A stretch of DNA of 64,000 nt from positions 247,501-311,500 of the forward strand of contig JAHCHX010000001.1 of NCBI GenBank assembly GCA_026129545.1, written 5' to 3'. How positions within the stretch are numbered: position 1 is the first letter of the stretch; each line of letters starts with the position of its first letter. Position numbers and translations under genes: made by a program. Of this stretch, positions 1 through 9,838 are shown in pieces. The notes below the pieces were generated by a model. It saw only the letters and a list, made by a program, of their open reading frames with translations. It ran no database searches and was not told the DNA's origin. Source of the DNA: Saprospiraceae bacterium. Lineage in GTDB: Bacteria > Bacteroidota > Bacteroidia > Chitinophagales > Saprospiraceae.

Positions 1-836
<836 letters not shown>

Positions 837-1000
837 CTTTTTTTTTTGATTTGCTCATGCCCCCCCGGCATGAGGGCCGCCGCGCCGCCTGCGCCCCTGC
901 CCCCTCGCTCCTCCCGCCCCTTGTCATGTCGCCCGCGCCCGTCGCGGCCGGCGAAAAAGAAACAGGACGGGCCGCCTCCGCGCGGGCCCCTCAAGACATG

Positions 1001-1112
1001 TTGGCGTCTTTGGCGGCGGGGACCCACCTCTTCCCATTCCGAACAGAGCCGTTAAGCCCGCCAGCGCCGATGGTACTGGGGTCGATGCCCCGGGAGAGTA
1101 GGTCGGCGCCAA
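1001..1112 (+). rRNA. 5S ribosomal RNA
   Basis: Conserved 5S blocks are visible: CACCTCTTCCCATTCCGAAC, AGAGCCGTTAAGCCCGCCAGC, CGATGGTACTG and GGGAGAGTAGGTCGGCGCC. The 5' TTGGCGTC pairs with the 3' GGCGCCAA to form helix I. It lies about 165 bp after the 23S gene in a GC-rich spacer with no tRNA, and a strong terminator follows within 20 bp. Confidence 0.95.
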
Positions 1113-1128
1113 CCCAACACAACCCTCG

Positions 1129-1164
1129 CCCCCGGCGCCGTGAGGCGCCGGGGGCTTCTTTTTT
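1129..1164 (+). terminator. Intrinsic terminator of the rRNA operon
   Basis: A perfect 11-bp GC-rich stem (1129-1139 with 1144-1154) closes a GTGA tetraloop and is followed by CTTCTTTTTT. It lies directly downstream of 5S rRNA. Confidence 0.92.
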
Positions 1165-1272
1165 GCTCTCCCAGCAAAATCCCCAGACAGGAAAAATCGA
1201 GCGGAATGGATGTGCGCGCCGCGCTTGTATTTCACAACTCACCTCGCGTTATTGGTGCAAGGCTTGAAAATA

Positions 1273-1309
1273 ACATGGGCTAACTCTGATGATCAGGGTT
1301 AGCCCATGT
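1273..1309 (-). terminator. Hairpin terminator of the propeller/barrel protein gene
   Basis: Arms 1273-1289 and 1293-1309 form a 17-bp stem with one G-T wobble and a 3-nt loop. Read on the minus strand, the stem is followed by TTATTTTC, about 50 bp after the stop of the minus-strand gene ending at 1361. Confidence 0.75.
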
Positions 1310-1360
1310 CAATATCGAACATCAATTGATTACAGGCGCAATTGAACAAATCTTCATCAA

Positions 1361-4300
1361 TTACCATCCCGGTATGAAGTTTAGCCCCCACTGCCATTCG
1401 CGCCGTTCCTTGGCTACCGAAATAGGCAGTGCGAAATAAGGCTCCAACACCAGCGCACCAAACAAGTTGACTCGAAGCGAGACACCCGTGGACAAAAGCG
1501 GCTTGTGTTGAACGGGAGTAAAGCCATCAAGCGGGTCATCATCCACCGGATTTTTTTTCAGGTCATTCGATTTGAAAAATGCCAAGCCTGCGTCAAAAAA
1601 GATGTTCAAGTCTGTGAGCAGGAAGTTGGAATTGATGACCGCCAACTGGCGCGGCCCAGTAAAAGGCAGACGGATTTCCACATTGCCCACCATCATCTTG
1701 CTGCCCAGACTGGTCTCTATCAACTCGCGTTCGTCGTTGAAAAGCAAATTGTAGGGATAGCCGCGCACAAACCAAGGCTGCGCCACGAAAAGTGGCTGCA
1801 CCGCGTAGTTGCCCGATTGGTAGCCATCATCCTGATTGCCCCAAAAACGGCCATAGGCCATCCCCCTCACGGCCAGTGTGAAAGGTCGTTGATAAAAATA
1901 CCGTCGGCCATCCATTAAGAAACCCGTGAAGCGCCAGAAGCCGCCCATGTATTGCTCCGCGCTGATGCGATAGCGCCAGCCCTGCAAGGGCGCGGTAAAG
2001 CCAAAAAAGGAGTTGTCGCCCACAAAGGCCGCGTTCACGCTATAGATGCCAACCGGCCCAAATCGGTCGCCGCGCTGGCGCTCTTGTCCGATAAGTGGCC
2101 CAATGAACAGATTGCCGGTGAGTGTGTCGAAAATCCCTGCAAATACATTCCGGTAAGAAGTGTTTCGAATGGAGAAAAAGTCCGTGGAAGCGCCCAATTC
2201 CACCCGCTTGGTGGCTGAAAACGGGTAAAAAGTGAAGGCATTTATTTGTTGTAAGAACTGTCTTTGCAACAATAGTTCGTCAATGACCGCCACGTTGAAC
2301 TGGCCCGAAGGCTGCGCCAGAGGTTCAAGATACAAAGGCAATCGCGCCCCACCCGTCACGAAGGGAATGTGGCCAGCACCAAAACCCCAGCCGATAGGCT
2401 TTTTTCGGTTGATGTACGAAGCCTGAAAAGCAGCATCCTGAATTTCCCCGTTGAGCGCAGCGCCCACATAAACTTGATTGTTGCCCAGCACATCACCAAA
2501 GAGCATATCCACGCCACCCAATCCGCCAGCCACGTTGCCGAAGCTTCGGTTGCCCGTAGCCACACCGACCCCGGCGCTTCCCCCGATATAGTCCAACGAA
2601 AATTTGGGCCTGTACTTCACTGCTTTCAAGGTGGTGGTGTCTTCCGCTTGTTTTGTGTTGATGTCGAGCAGTCGAAGATTGGTATTCACCACATCGCGCT
2701 TGCTGGGGGCGAATGGCGGCAAAGTGGCTGCCACCATGTCCACGCTCATAGGGTCTACCTCTTCCGGGGTGAAGTCAGAGGATTTGGCTTGATAAACCCG
2801 ATATGCGCCATTGACGTAGTAGTTGTAGAGAATACGGTCGCGGTCGTCAGCCACCGTGACGGCTGGTGCATAGGGTGTGATGCCAGTGATACCAGTGGTC
2901 AGTTTGGTGAGTTGAAAGACCTTTTTTTCATCCAGTTTGTACCAATAGAGGTTGCGGAAGCCATCGCGGTTGCTGAGGAATATCAGATTGCCTGCCTTGT
3001 CGAAGTGGGGGTTCATGTTGTCGGCGCTTGGGAAAATGTCAAGTTGCTCGGCTGTTCCCGAGGCGACATCCATGATGGCGAGGTTCATCGTCCATGCGCC
3101 GTTGGTACGGCCGCGCTCGAGGCTGATTTTATCGGTTGAATAAGTCAGGTAACGCCCATCGGGGCTCCACTGCGGCAGTATTTCGGAAGCGGGGTCGTCG
3201 GTAAGCCGCCGCACTTTTTTTGTTTTCATGTCATAAGCATACAAATCGGTTTGGCCATTGACGAGGCCGCTGACCACGATGGTGCGTCCGTCGGGTCCCC
3301 AGGTGGGGTTGCTGAATGCCGGAACGCCCGGTATGGTTAGTTTGTCCACTCGTTTTCCTTTGGCCACGTCGTGTACGACAAGCACACTGCGGCCTTTTTC
3401 GTAGGCGTCAAAGGCGAACTGCTTGTTGTTCGGGCTCCAAGTGCCGGCGCTTTCAATGAAGTTGAATTGGTCAATGTGCCCATCCGAAACAGTACTTGCC
3501 ACTTTTTTGATGATTTTGCCGGAGGCGGCTTCCGCTAGAAAAAGGTCGGTGGAAAACAGGCTTTTCTCCGAAAGGAAAATGACGTACTTGCCATTGGGGC
3601 TAAGCACAGGGCAAATGGTCATGCGCCCGGCATCGTTTTCATCGAACAATTTTTTGCCCGGTGCTTTTTCCGCTTTTGCCATTCTGCCCAGCAGTTTTTC
3701 GCGTGCCTCTCTTTTCTCTTTCGATTTTCTATCCAATTCTGAGGCTTCGAGAATGGCAATACTTTCTTTGTCCAGCCCTACATAGCGTCCGTAATGGTTG
3801 CGCAACGCTGCGCGCCATGCGGTGGAAAGCTGTTCGGTGGTGACACCGAGTGTTAATTGGGTGGCGGGTTCGAGACCATACTTGGCCGTGTTCATGAAGT
3901 AATCCCTGATAACTTCGTCGCCATAAGTGCCAGTGACGTAGGCCCAAAACGCTTGCCCCCAGCGGTAGGGGAAGTACCTGCCAGTATTCAAGTCATTAAT
4001 GCTTGGCAAGTCGCCATGCCGCACCGCGTCGCGCATCCAGAGCGCCGTGTGAGGGTCCACCCGGCCAATGGACAGGTACTCTGCCAACCCTTCGATCATC
4101 CAAAGGGGAAGGTTGGCGAGGTTGCGCATGGAGGTGGAGTCGCCGCCCAGCACCATGTTGTATTGAAAGGCGTGTACCAACTCGTGACCCAGCACATGGT
4201 GGGTTTGCTGATTGGTCATGGCTATGGGGAACACCACGCGGTTGCGCAATCCTTCGGTGACGCCACCCGTGCCAACGCTGATGCTACCCATGATGGTGTT

Positions 4301-4588
4301 GGTTTGCTGGAACCCGGCGTGGTCGTTGTAAATGATGAGGGGGTTTTTTTGTTGGATGGTGTCGCGCAGCACCGCTTGGTGCATCGAGTACCAAAGCTCG
4401 GCAGCTGCGGCGAGCTCCTTGAGCTTTTCGGGGTTGTTCATGTAATCATAGATTTCAAAGTTCTCGGTTTGGGTCACTTTGAAATTGTGCTGCTGATAGC
4501 GGGGCTTGTTGCGCCCGAAGTATTGAGCTTCCAACGTACTGGTGGTGAAGGCAGCGAACAACAATGAAAAAAACAAAAAGCGTCTCAT
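1361..4588 (-). CDS. Peptidase-MA-like / TolB-type propeller / outer-membrane barrel protein
   Basis: A 1075-residue exported protein. Residues 1-21 are a signal peptide. A zinc-peptidase-like domain follows with HELVH at 135-139 and a downstream EGLAEY at about 166-171, the arrangement of gluzincin (peptidase MA) enzymes. Residues about 310-600 hold repeated SPNGKYVIFLS / SPDGRYLTYST units typical of PD40/TolB beta-propeller blades. The last roughly 400 residues look like an Omp85/surface-antigen barrel ending in an aromatic residue (W). It is probably an outer-membrane protein with a protease or peptidoglycan-facing module. Family members are known in Bacteroidota, but I know of no assigned substrate. 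It stands alone, divergent from the next gene, with its own terminator. Domain order is seen; proteolytic activity is inferred. Confidence 0.85.
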   Translation of the reverse strand: MRRFLFFSLLFAAFTTSTLEAQYFGRNKPRYQQHNFKVTQTENFEIYDYMNNPEKLKELAAAAELWYSMHQAVLRDTIQQKNPLIIYNDHAGFQQTNTIMGSISVGTGGVTEGLRNRVVFPIAMTNQQTHHVLGHELVHAFQYNMVLGGDSTSMRNLANLPLWMIEGLAEYLSIGRVDPHTALWMRDAVRHGDLPSINDLNTGRYFPYRWGQAFWAYVTGTYGDEVIRDYFMNTAKYGLEPATQLTLGVTTEQLSTAWRAALRNHYGRYVGLDKESIAILEASELDRKSKEKREAREKLLGRMAKAEKAPGKKLFDENDAGRMTICPVLSPNGKYVIFLSEKSLFSTDLFLAEAASGKIIKKVASTVSDGHIDQFNFIESAGTWSPNNKQFAFDAYEKGRSVLVVHDVAKGKRVDKLTIPGVPAFSNPTWGPDGRTIVVSGLVNGQTDLYAYDMKTKKVRRLTDDPASEILPQWSPDGRYLTYSTDKISLERGRTNGAWTMNLAIMDVASGTAEQLDIFPSADNMNPHFDKAGNLIFLSNRDGFRNLYWYKLDEKKVFQLTKLTTGITGITPYAPAVTVADDRDRILYNYYVNGAYRVYQAKSSDFTPEEVDPMSVDMVAATLPPFAPSKRDVVNTNLRLLDINTKQAEDTTTLKAVKYRPKFSLDYIGGSAGVGVATGNRSFGNVAGGLGGVDMLFGDVLGNNQVYVGAALNGEIQDAAFQASYINRKKPIGWGFGAGHIPFVTGGARLPLYLEPLAQPSGQFNVAVIDELLLQRQFLQQINAFTFYPFSATKRVELGASTDFFSIRNTSYRNVFAGIFDTLTGNLFIGPLIGQERQRGDRFGPVGIYSVNAAFVGDNSFFGFTAPLQGWRYRISAEQYMGGFWRFTGFLMDGRRYFYQRPFTLAVRGMAYGRFWGNQDDGYQSGNYAVQPLFVAQPWFVRGYPYNLLFNDERELIETSLGSKMMVGNVEIRLPFTGPRQLAVINSNFLLTDLNIFFDAGLAFFKSNDLKKNPVDDDPLDGFTPVQHKPLLSTGVSLRVNLFGALVLEPYFALPISVAKERREWQWGLNFIPGW

Positions 4589-4847
4589 GGTTACGTGATT
4601 TTTGCTGATTGGGCAACAATCAAGGTTTTTGGTTGTAAGCCCATTGTGGCTTTAATGTTTGGCTAACAAAAAACTTGGCTTTAGGAATTGCTTGTTCAGA
4701 CGGTTGTGCGTGTGCAAAATGTTGGTTTTCGCGGAATTAAACTCGTTATTCCACCGAATGGCATTTAACGCTCTTAACATTTGCCGTGACGAAAAATTAT
4801 ACGAGCGGATGTTAGCGCGTGGTTAAAACAAAGGGAAAGGTAAATGT

Positions 4848-5684
4848 TTGTCCAAAAAGAAAATGTTTCAATCGGGTAACAAAATATCAGTGTTGCTCCG
4901 CCTGCTCTGGATTGGTCTCTGCGCACTGGCCATGCTGACACAAACGCGCTTGTTGCTGGGGGAGGCGCTTCGCCCCGGCTGGCTGGATGGGTTTGTGTTG
5001 GGCGGTGCGGTGTTTGCCTATCATTTCACTCACCCCAACAGACGGATGAGAGCAGGCGCTTGGTTGGCGGGGGGGCTGGGCGGAATATGTTTTCTGCTAT
5101 CGTTATGGGGCGATGGGGTGTCCGATTTGAGGGTGAGTTCGTGGCAAGGCGTGGTCTTGGTGCCAGTCGCTTTGTGGTCGCTTTACTATGGCTTGCAAAG
5201 TCCCGGCAACGCGGGGCTTCGGGGCGTGCCAATGGCCAAGCCCCTCGCGGTGGCGCTTGCGTGGGCTTGGGTGACGGTGCTGCTGCCCGTGCCGACGGGG
5301 CGTTGGGGCGAGGCGGGTATGATTTTGCTCGGCAGGACAGCCTTTGTTTTTGCTCTGGCTTTGGCTTACGATTGGGCGGATTTGGCTTACGACCAACAAA
5401 GGGGGCTTCCAACTTTGGCCGGGAGATTGGGTCGCAAGCGCACGTTTCTGCTCATCAATGGCGCATTACTGTGTGCGGCTCTGTGTAGCGGTGCCAATGT
5501 TTATCTAAAAATATACGAGCAGAGTATGGCTTTTGCATTGCTCATATCGCTCGCGTGGAGTGCCGGGTGGTTGCATTTTGTCTTGTCAAAAAATGCTGAC
5601 GTGGTGGCTCAAAAAATGCTGATTGATGGGCTTATGCTTTTGCAGTGCTTGATACTTGGCATCGTCTCCTTTTGTACTGAATAA
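4848..5684 (+). CDS. UbiA-like integral membrane prenyltransferase-family protein
   Basis: A 278-residue protein with about eight hydrophobic segments. The segment YDWADLAYDQQRGLPTL matches the second Asp-rich motif of UbiA prenyltransferases (DxxxD then G-x-x-T-L). The first Asp-rich motif (N/DxxxD) is not apparent at the expected N-terminal position, where FAYHFTHPNRRM is found. The start is TTG at 4848, preceded by GGAAAGG; an ATG five codons later (4863) is also possible. It is divergent from the barrel-protein gene across a 259-bp spacer. UbiA-fold membership is fairly sure; substrate and catalytic competence are not. Confidence 0.65.
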   Translation: MSKKKMFQSGNKISVLLRLLWIGLCALAMLTQTRLLLGEALRPGWLDGFVLGGAVFAYHFTHPNRRMRAGAWLAGGLGGICFLLSLWGDGVSDLRVSSWQGVVLVPVALWSLYYGLQSPGNAGLRGVPMAKPLAVALAWAWVTVLLPVPTGRWGEAGMILLGRTAFVFALALAYDWADLAYDQQRGLPTLAGRLGRKRTFLLINGALLCAALCSGANVYLKIYEQSMAFALLISLAWSAGWLHFVLSKNADVVAQKMLIDGLMLLQCLILGIVSFCTE

Positions 5685-5803
5685 GTCCTCCGCTCCCGCC
5701 CTCGCCCTCGATATCTCTACCTGTTTTAACCGCGTTGTTTAGCGCCTCTTGGCAAAACGTGGTTTTTACCCAAGATAAGTTCTTCTTGGACATATCATCG
5801 CAC

Positions 5804-5811
5804 TACCTTTG
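5804..5811 (+). promoter_or_regulatory. Bacteroidetes -7 promoter element TACCTTTG
   Basis: It matches the Bacteroidetes sigma-ABfr -7 consensus TAnnTTTG, with a TTG about 15 bp upstream. It lies about 75 bp before the M36 peptidase start. Spacing to the -33 element is shorter than usual. Confidence 0.45.
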
Positions 5812-5883
5812 GCCACCTCTTGAATCACAACCTGATTCTTCATTTCAAACATTGGTACTTTTTCCAAATCAAACTTCGTGTCT

Positions 5884-8800
5884 ATGATTTTGCTTCGTTT
5901 ACCGCGCCTTTGGCTTGCGGTGGCTTTGGTGTTGTTTGTGGCGAACGCCACGCAAGCACAAACCGCTGACCGCCCCCGTGAGACCGCAATTCGTTTTTTA
6001 CAAGAAAACCCCGCTCAGTTTGGCCTCACAAAGGCCGATGTGTCTGACCTCAAAGTGACGGACGAGTACTTGAGCAAGCACAATGGCGTGACCCATGTCT
6101 GGGTGCAACAACAGCACAAGGGGATTCCGTTGTTCAATGGCCTGTTTGGCCTGCATGTGAAACCTGATGGCAGTGTGCTGACCTTGGGTCATCGCTTTGT
6201 TCCCGAGTTGTCGGCCAAAGTCAATACCATACTGCCTTCGCTCAGCGCGAGCAAGGCCGTTGAGATGGCCTTCGCCAACTTGGGCTTCACGGGGTTCCAG
6301 GCCCCTGCGCTGCGCCAAAAAATCAACGACCGCAATTTCGTGTTTGACGGCGGCGCCGTTTCCAAAAGCGAAATTCCCGTATCTGCCTGTTTTGAGTTGC
6401 AACGCGACGGTTCCGTGCGCTTGGCATGGACGCTCGTCATTGAGCAAGCCACTTCTTCCGATATCTGGAATATGCGCGTGGACGCACAAACGGGGCTGGT
6501 TTTGAGCAAATACAATCACACCGTTTATTGCCAGGCAGGCCACGCGCATCGGGTGGGCGATGTGTGCGACGATGAGCAACCTGCCGCCGCTTCGGCTGCC
6601 GAAACATCGAAGGCTGCGTCGCCGCCTCAGGCTTCGGGCACTTACAACGTGTTCGCGCTGCCAGTCGAAAGCCCTGCGCACGGCGACCGCAGCCTTGTGG
6701 TCAATCCCGCCGACCCGGTTGCCTCCCCCTACGGTTGGCACGATACCAATGGCGCTCCCGGAGCCGAATACACCTACACGAGAGGCAATAACGTGTGGGC
6801 TTACGACGACCGCAACAACGACAATGTGGGCACCGCCGCCGAATCGGCGCAGGGCGGCCCCTCGCTCATTTTTGATTTTCCATACGACCCTAACGGCGAG
6901 CCTTTGGACAATTTGGATGCAGCCATCACCAACCTGTTTTACATGAACAATATGTTGCACGACATCACCTACCGTTTTGGATTCGACGAACAGGCGGGCA
7001 ATTTTCAGGTAAACAACTACGGAAAGGGTGGCGCTGGCAACGATGCCGTGCAAGCAAACGCCATTGATGGCTTCACGGCCGCCAACCAGTCGGTGAACAA
7101 CGCAAACTTCTCGACACCGCCTGACGGCAGCAGCCCTCGTATGCAAATGTTCGTGTGGACGCGCTCCGGTGGTCAATTGCTCACAGTGGATGAGCCTGGG
7201 CCCGTAGCAGGCTCCTACTCTGTTTCTACAGCCTCAGGTTGGGGCGCGCCTATCACTGATACACCCGTGACGGGTTTGGTGGAAATTGTGAACGACGGCA
7301 CTTCGGCACCCACCCTCGGTTGTGGCCCCCTTCAAAATGATTTGACGGGTAAAATAGCGTTGGTTGACCGCCAGGTGTGTCAGTTTGGCGTGAAAGCCCT
7401 CAATGCTCAGAACGCGGGTGCCATTGGCTGCATCATTTGCAACTTCGAGGAAGGGCTGGTCAACATGGCCGCTGGCACTGCCGGAGGACAGGTGAACATC
7501 CCCGTTGTCATGTTGAAAAAATCGGACTGCGACCAAATTCGCCAATATGCTGGCAGCGGCCTCATCGTATCGTTGGTGCAGCCGGGTTCTGCCGGCCCTG
7601 AATTCATAGATGGAGACTTTGACAATGGCATCATCGCCCACGAGTACGGTCACGGCATCTCCAATCGCCTCACGGGTGGCCCTAACAACACCGCTTGCCT
7701 CTCCAACGAGGAACAAATGGGTGAGGGCTGGAGCGACTTTTTCACGCTGGTCAAATCAGCCCGCCCGGGCGATTTTGCCGAAAAACGCCGTGGCATCGGC
7801 ACTTTCGTTTTGCGTCAGAACAACGAAGGCACAGGCATCCGCCGCTACCCCTATTCCGCAAACATGGCTATCAGCCCCGTCACTTACGGAACGGTAGCCG
7901 AAAACACACAAGTACACGCTTTGGGCGAAGTGTGGGCAGCCATGACGTGGGACCTCTATTGGGCAATGGTGGAAAAATACGGCTTCGACCCCGACCTCAC
8001 CAACCCGAACAGCGGCAACGCGCGCGCCATCCAACTCGTGATGGATGGCATGAAGTTGCAGCCTTGCAGGCCCGGATTCGTGGATGGCCGCGACGCCATT
8101 ATGGCCGCCGATATCCTAAACTACGACGGTGCCGATACTTGCCTCATCAGCGCCGTGTTTGCTCGTCGGGGGTTGGGCTATCTCGCCGACCAAGGGAGCA
8201 ATGCCGACGCGGCCGACGGCGTGGAAAATTTTGACCCAATTCCAACCTGCATAAAAGAAGTGAAAATCAAGAAGGAAACGACCACGCCGCTCATCGAGCC
8301 GGGCGAAATCGCCGAATTCAAAATCACGATTACCAACCACCGGGACGAAACAGCCAACGATGTGGTCGTGCTCGACGAATTGCCCAGCGGACTCACGCTC
8401 GTCTCGGCTTCCGATGGCGGCACCTTCGCCAACGGGTATGTGACTTGGAATCTCGGTGCAATGCCAACCGGACAGGTCAAAACCCTCACTTACTCGGCCA
8501 AGTCTGCCGATTTTGTCGGCTCCTTGCGCTATTTCCAAGACCCATTGGATAGCGATGGCGAATGGCTTTCTTTCGATTATCTCGAATCAGGACATTTTTT
8601 CTCTTTCCAGTCGGATGAGTTCGTCAGCGGCGACGGCGCTTGGTTGGCAGAGACCCCGCTTGCCGAAAGCCGATTCTCCCTTGAATACATCGAGGAGACA
8701 CTTTTCACGGTCTCCGGCAATCAACCCGTGCTGCGTTTTTGGCACCAATACGACACCGAGCCTGGTGTTGACGCGGGCATCGTGGAGATAAAACGCGCGG

Positions 8801-9432
8801 GCGAACAGGCATGGGACCCGTTCCCCGAAGACAGGCTGATTCGCAACCCTTACCCCCGCAAAGTCGCTTACAACACCTTTGCCCAAGCCTACCTGAGCGG
8901 CTTCTCCGGTCATTCGGACGGATGGGTGCAGACGTATATTGACCTTTCCGACTACGCGGGGCAAAACGTGTCCGTTCGTTTTCGGGTCGGCACGAACGCT
9001 GGCTCTGCGACCGGGGCGGTCGGCAAGTGGTATGTGGACGAAATCGAAGTGTTGGACCTCTACAACTTCGACAGCGAGGCTTGCGTGAGCAGCGAAGGGG
9101 AAGTGGCTTGCGCCAAAGCACCTGCTCGTGGGGTCATCGTGCAGCCGGGCATCGTCAGCACTGACGCTCCGGGCAGCCATCAGTTGCCGATGCGAGTGCA
9201 GCCCAACCCCGCCGCTGATTTTGTGCACATCAGCGTCGGTCAGGCACTTACTGGTCAGGTGCGTGTGCAGCTCATTGGCGCGGATGGCCGCACGGCACTC
9301 GCTCGCCAGTTGGAAGGCATCGCCGCGGGGCAAATCGTGACCCTTGACGTGCAGCAAGTGCCTGCGGGTATTTACATGGTGCGTCTTGAAAGCGCGACGG
9401 GCAGCAGCGTGAAAAAGGTGGTGATTCGTTGA
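5884..9432 (+). CDS. Secreted M36-family (fungalysin) metallopeptidase with PA domain and T9SS signal
   Basis: A large secreted zinc endopeptidase. A signal peptide (ending TQAQ) is followed by an FTP-type propeptide and an M36 catalytic domain. The zinc motif HEYGH is at residues 586-590, with the downstream glutamate in NEEQMGEGWSDFF. A PA (protease-associated) insert precedes it (about 400-560: TGKIALVDRQVCQFGVKAL). After the catalytic domain come a DUF11-like repeat (about 800-860), a long beta-rich region, and a C-terminal T9SS sorting domain (about 1110-1182) with PNPAADFVHI and GIYMVRL. It is therefore expected to cross the outer membrane by the Por system and digest extracellular protein. 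A GTG two codons upstream (5878) is in frame; I prefer the ATG. It appears monocistronic. Confidence 0.92.
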   Translation: MILLRLPRLWLAVALVLFVANATQAQTADRPRETAIRFLQENPAQFGLTKADVSDLKVTDEYLSKHNGVTHVWVQQQHKGIPLFNGLFGLHVKPDGSVLTLGHRFVPELSAKVNTILPSLSASKAVEMAFANLGFTGFQAPALRQKINDRNFVFDGGAVSKSEIPVSACFELQRDGSVRLAWTLVIEQATSSDIWNMRVDAQTGLVLSKYNHTVYCQAGHAHRVGDVCDDEQPAAASAAETSKAASPPQASGTYNVFALPVESPAHGDRSLVVNPADPVASPYGWHDTNGAPGAEYTYTRGNNVWAYDDRNNDNVGTAAESAQGGPSLIFDFPYDPNGEPLDNLDAAITNLFYMNNMLHDITYRFGFDEQAGNFQVNNYGKGGAGNDAVQANAIDGFTAANQSVNNANFSTPPDGSSPRMQMFVWTRSGGQLLTVDEPGPVAGSYSVSTASGWGAPITDTPVTGLVEIVNDGTSAPTLGCGPLQNDLTGKIALVDRQVCQFGVKALNAQNAGAIGCIICNFEEGLVNMAAGTAGGQVNIPVVMLKKSDCDQIRQYAGSGLIVSLVQPGSAGPEFIDGDFDNGIIAHEYGHGISNRLTGGPNNTACLSNEEQMGEGWSDFFTLVKSARPGDFAEKRRGIGTFVLRQNNEGTGIRRYPYSANMAISPVTYGTVAENTQVHALGEVWAAMTWDLYWAMVEKYGFDPDLTNPNSGNARAIQLVMDGMKLQPCRPGFVDGRDAIMAADILNYDGADTCLISAVFARRGLGYLADQGSNADAADGVENFDPIPTCIKEVKIKKETTTPLIEPGEIAEFKITITNHRDETANDVVVLDELPSGLTLVSASDGGTFANGYVTWNLGAMPTGQVKTLTYSAKSADFVGSLRYFQDPLDSDGEWLSFDYLESGHFFSFQSDEFVSGDGAWLAETPLAESRFSLEYIEETLFTVSGNQPVLRFWHQYDTEPGVDAGIVEIKRAGEQAWDPFPEDRLIRNPYPRKVAYNTFAQAYLSGFSGHSDGWVQTYIDLSDYAGQNVSVRFRVGTNAGSATGAVGKWYVDEIEVLDLYNFDSEACVSSEGEVACAKAPARGVIVQPGIVSTDAPGSHQLPMRVQPNPAADFVHISVGQALTGQVRVQLIGADGRTALARQLEGIAAGQIVTLDVQQVPAGIYMVRLESATGSSVKKVVIR

Positions 9433-9490
9433 TGGGATGCTGATGCCGCCGCGAAGCGGATGGCAGGCACTTTATAAAAATAGCACTGTT

Positions 9491-9533
9491 CGGGTCGCTC
9501 GGCATGGAAGCCGGGCGACCCGTTGTGTTTTGC
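9491..9533 (+). terminator. Probable terminator of the M36 peptidase gene
   Basis: CGGGTCGC (9491-9498) pairs with GCGACCCG (9515-9522), and an inner GGC/GCC pair extends the stem. The 3' side, TTGTGTTTTGC, is only moderately T-rich. Confidence 0.55.
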
Positions 9534-9662
9534 AAAGTAGGCATTTGATAAAAAAACTCCCCTTCCCGACAAATCTGTCATCCCGAACCGCCAGCCAGCG
9601 GAGAAGCATGACAACATGGCGGGTAAAAGTTGCTGCCGTTTTTTCTTGAAAATACTCAAATT

Positions 9663-9734
9663 TTAGTCGAAGGCACCATCTCGGCCATCATCGCGCCTGC
9701 CGAGCATAAAGTGGCGGAATTGCGCGAAAAGTAA
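9663..9734 (+). other. Possible coding remnant in the M36 / DUF5916 intergenic gap
   Basis: The 405-bp gap 9433-9838 holds two terminators and this short open stretch, readable as LVEGTISAIIAPAEHKVAEL followed by REK and a TAA stop. Its GC-rich third positions resemble the neighbouring genes, but it has no start codon and a stop about 16 codons upstream. It may be the tail of a lost gene. I could not name it. Confidence 0.25.
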
Positions 9735-9751
9735 TCAGGCATCATAAAAAA

Positions 9752-9778
9752 GCCCGAACCGCGTTTCGCGGTTCGGGC
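9752..9778 (-). terminator. Intrinsic terminator of the DUF5916 gene
   Basis: A perfect 12-bp stem (9752-9763 with 9767-9778) has a 3-nt loop. On the minus strand it is followed by TTTTTTATGAT, which suits the minus-strand gene ending at 9839. The plus-strand side is not T-rich. Confidence 0.88.
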
Positions 9779-9838
9779 ATACCTAAATCATTTCTATTAG
9801 AATCCGCTCGCCCCGCGAGCGGGCGGATTACAAGGATT

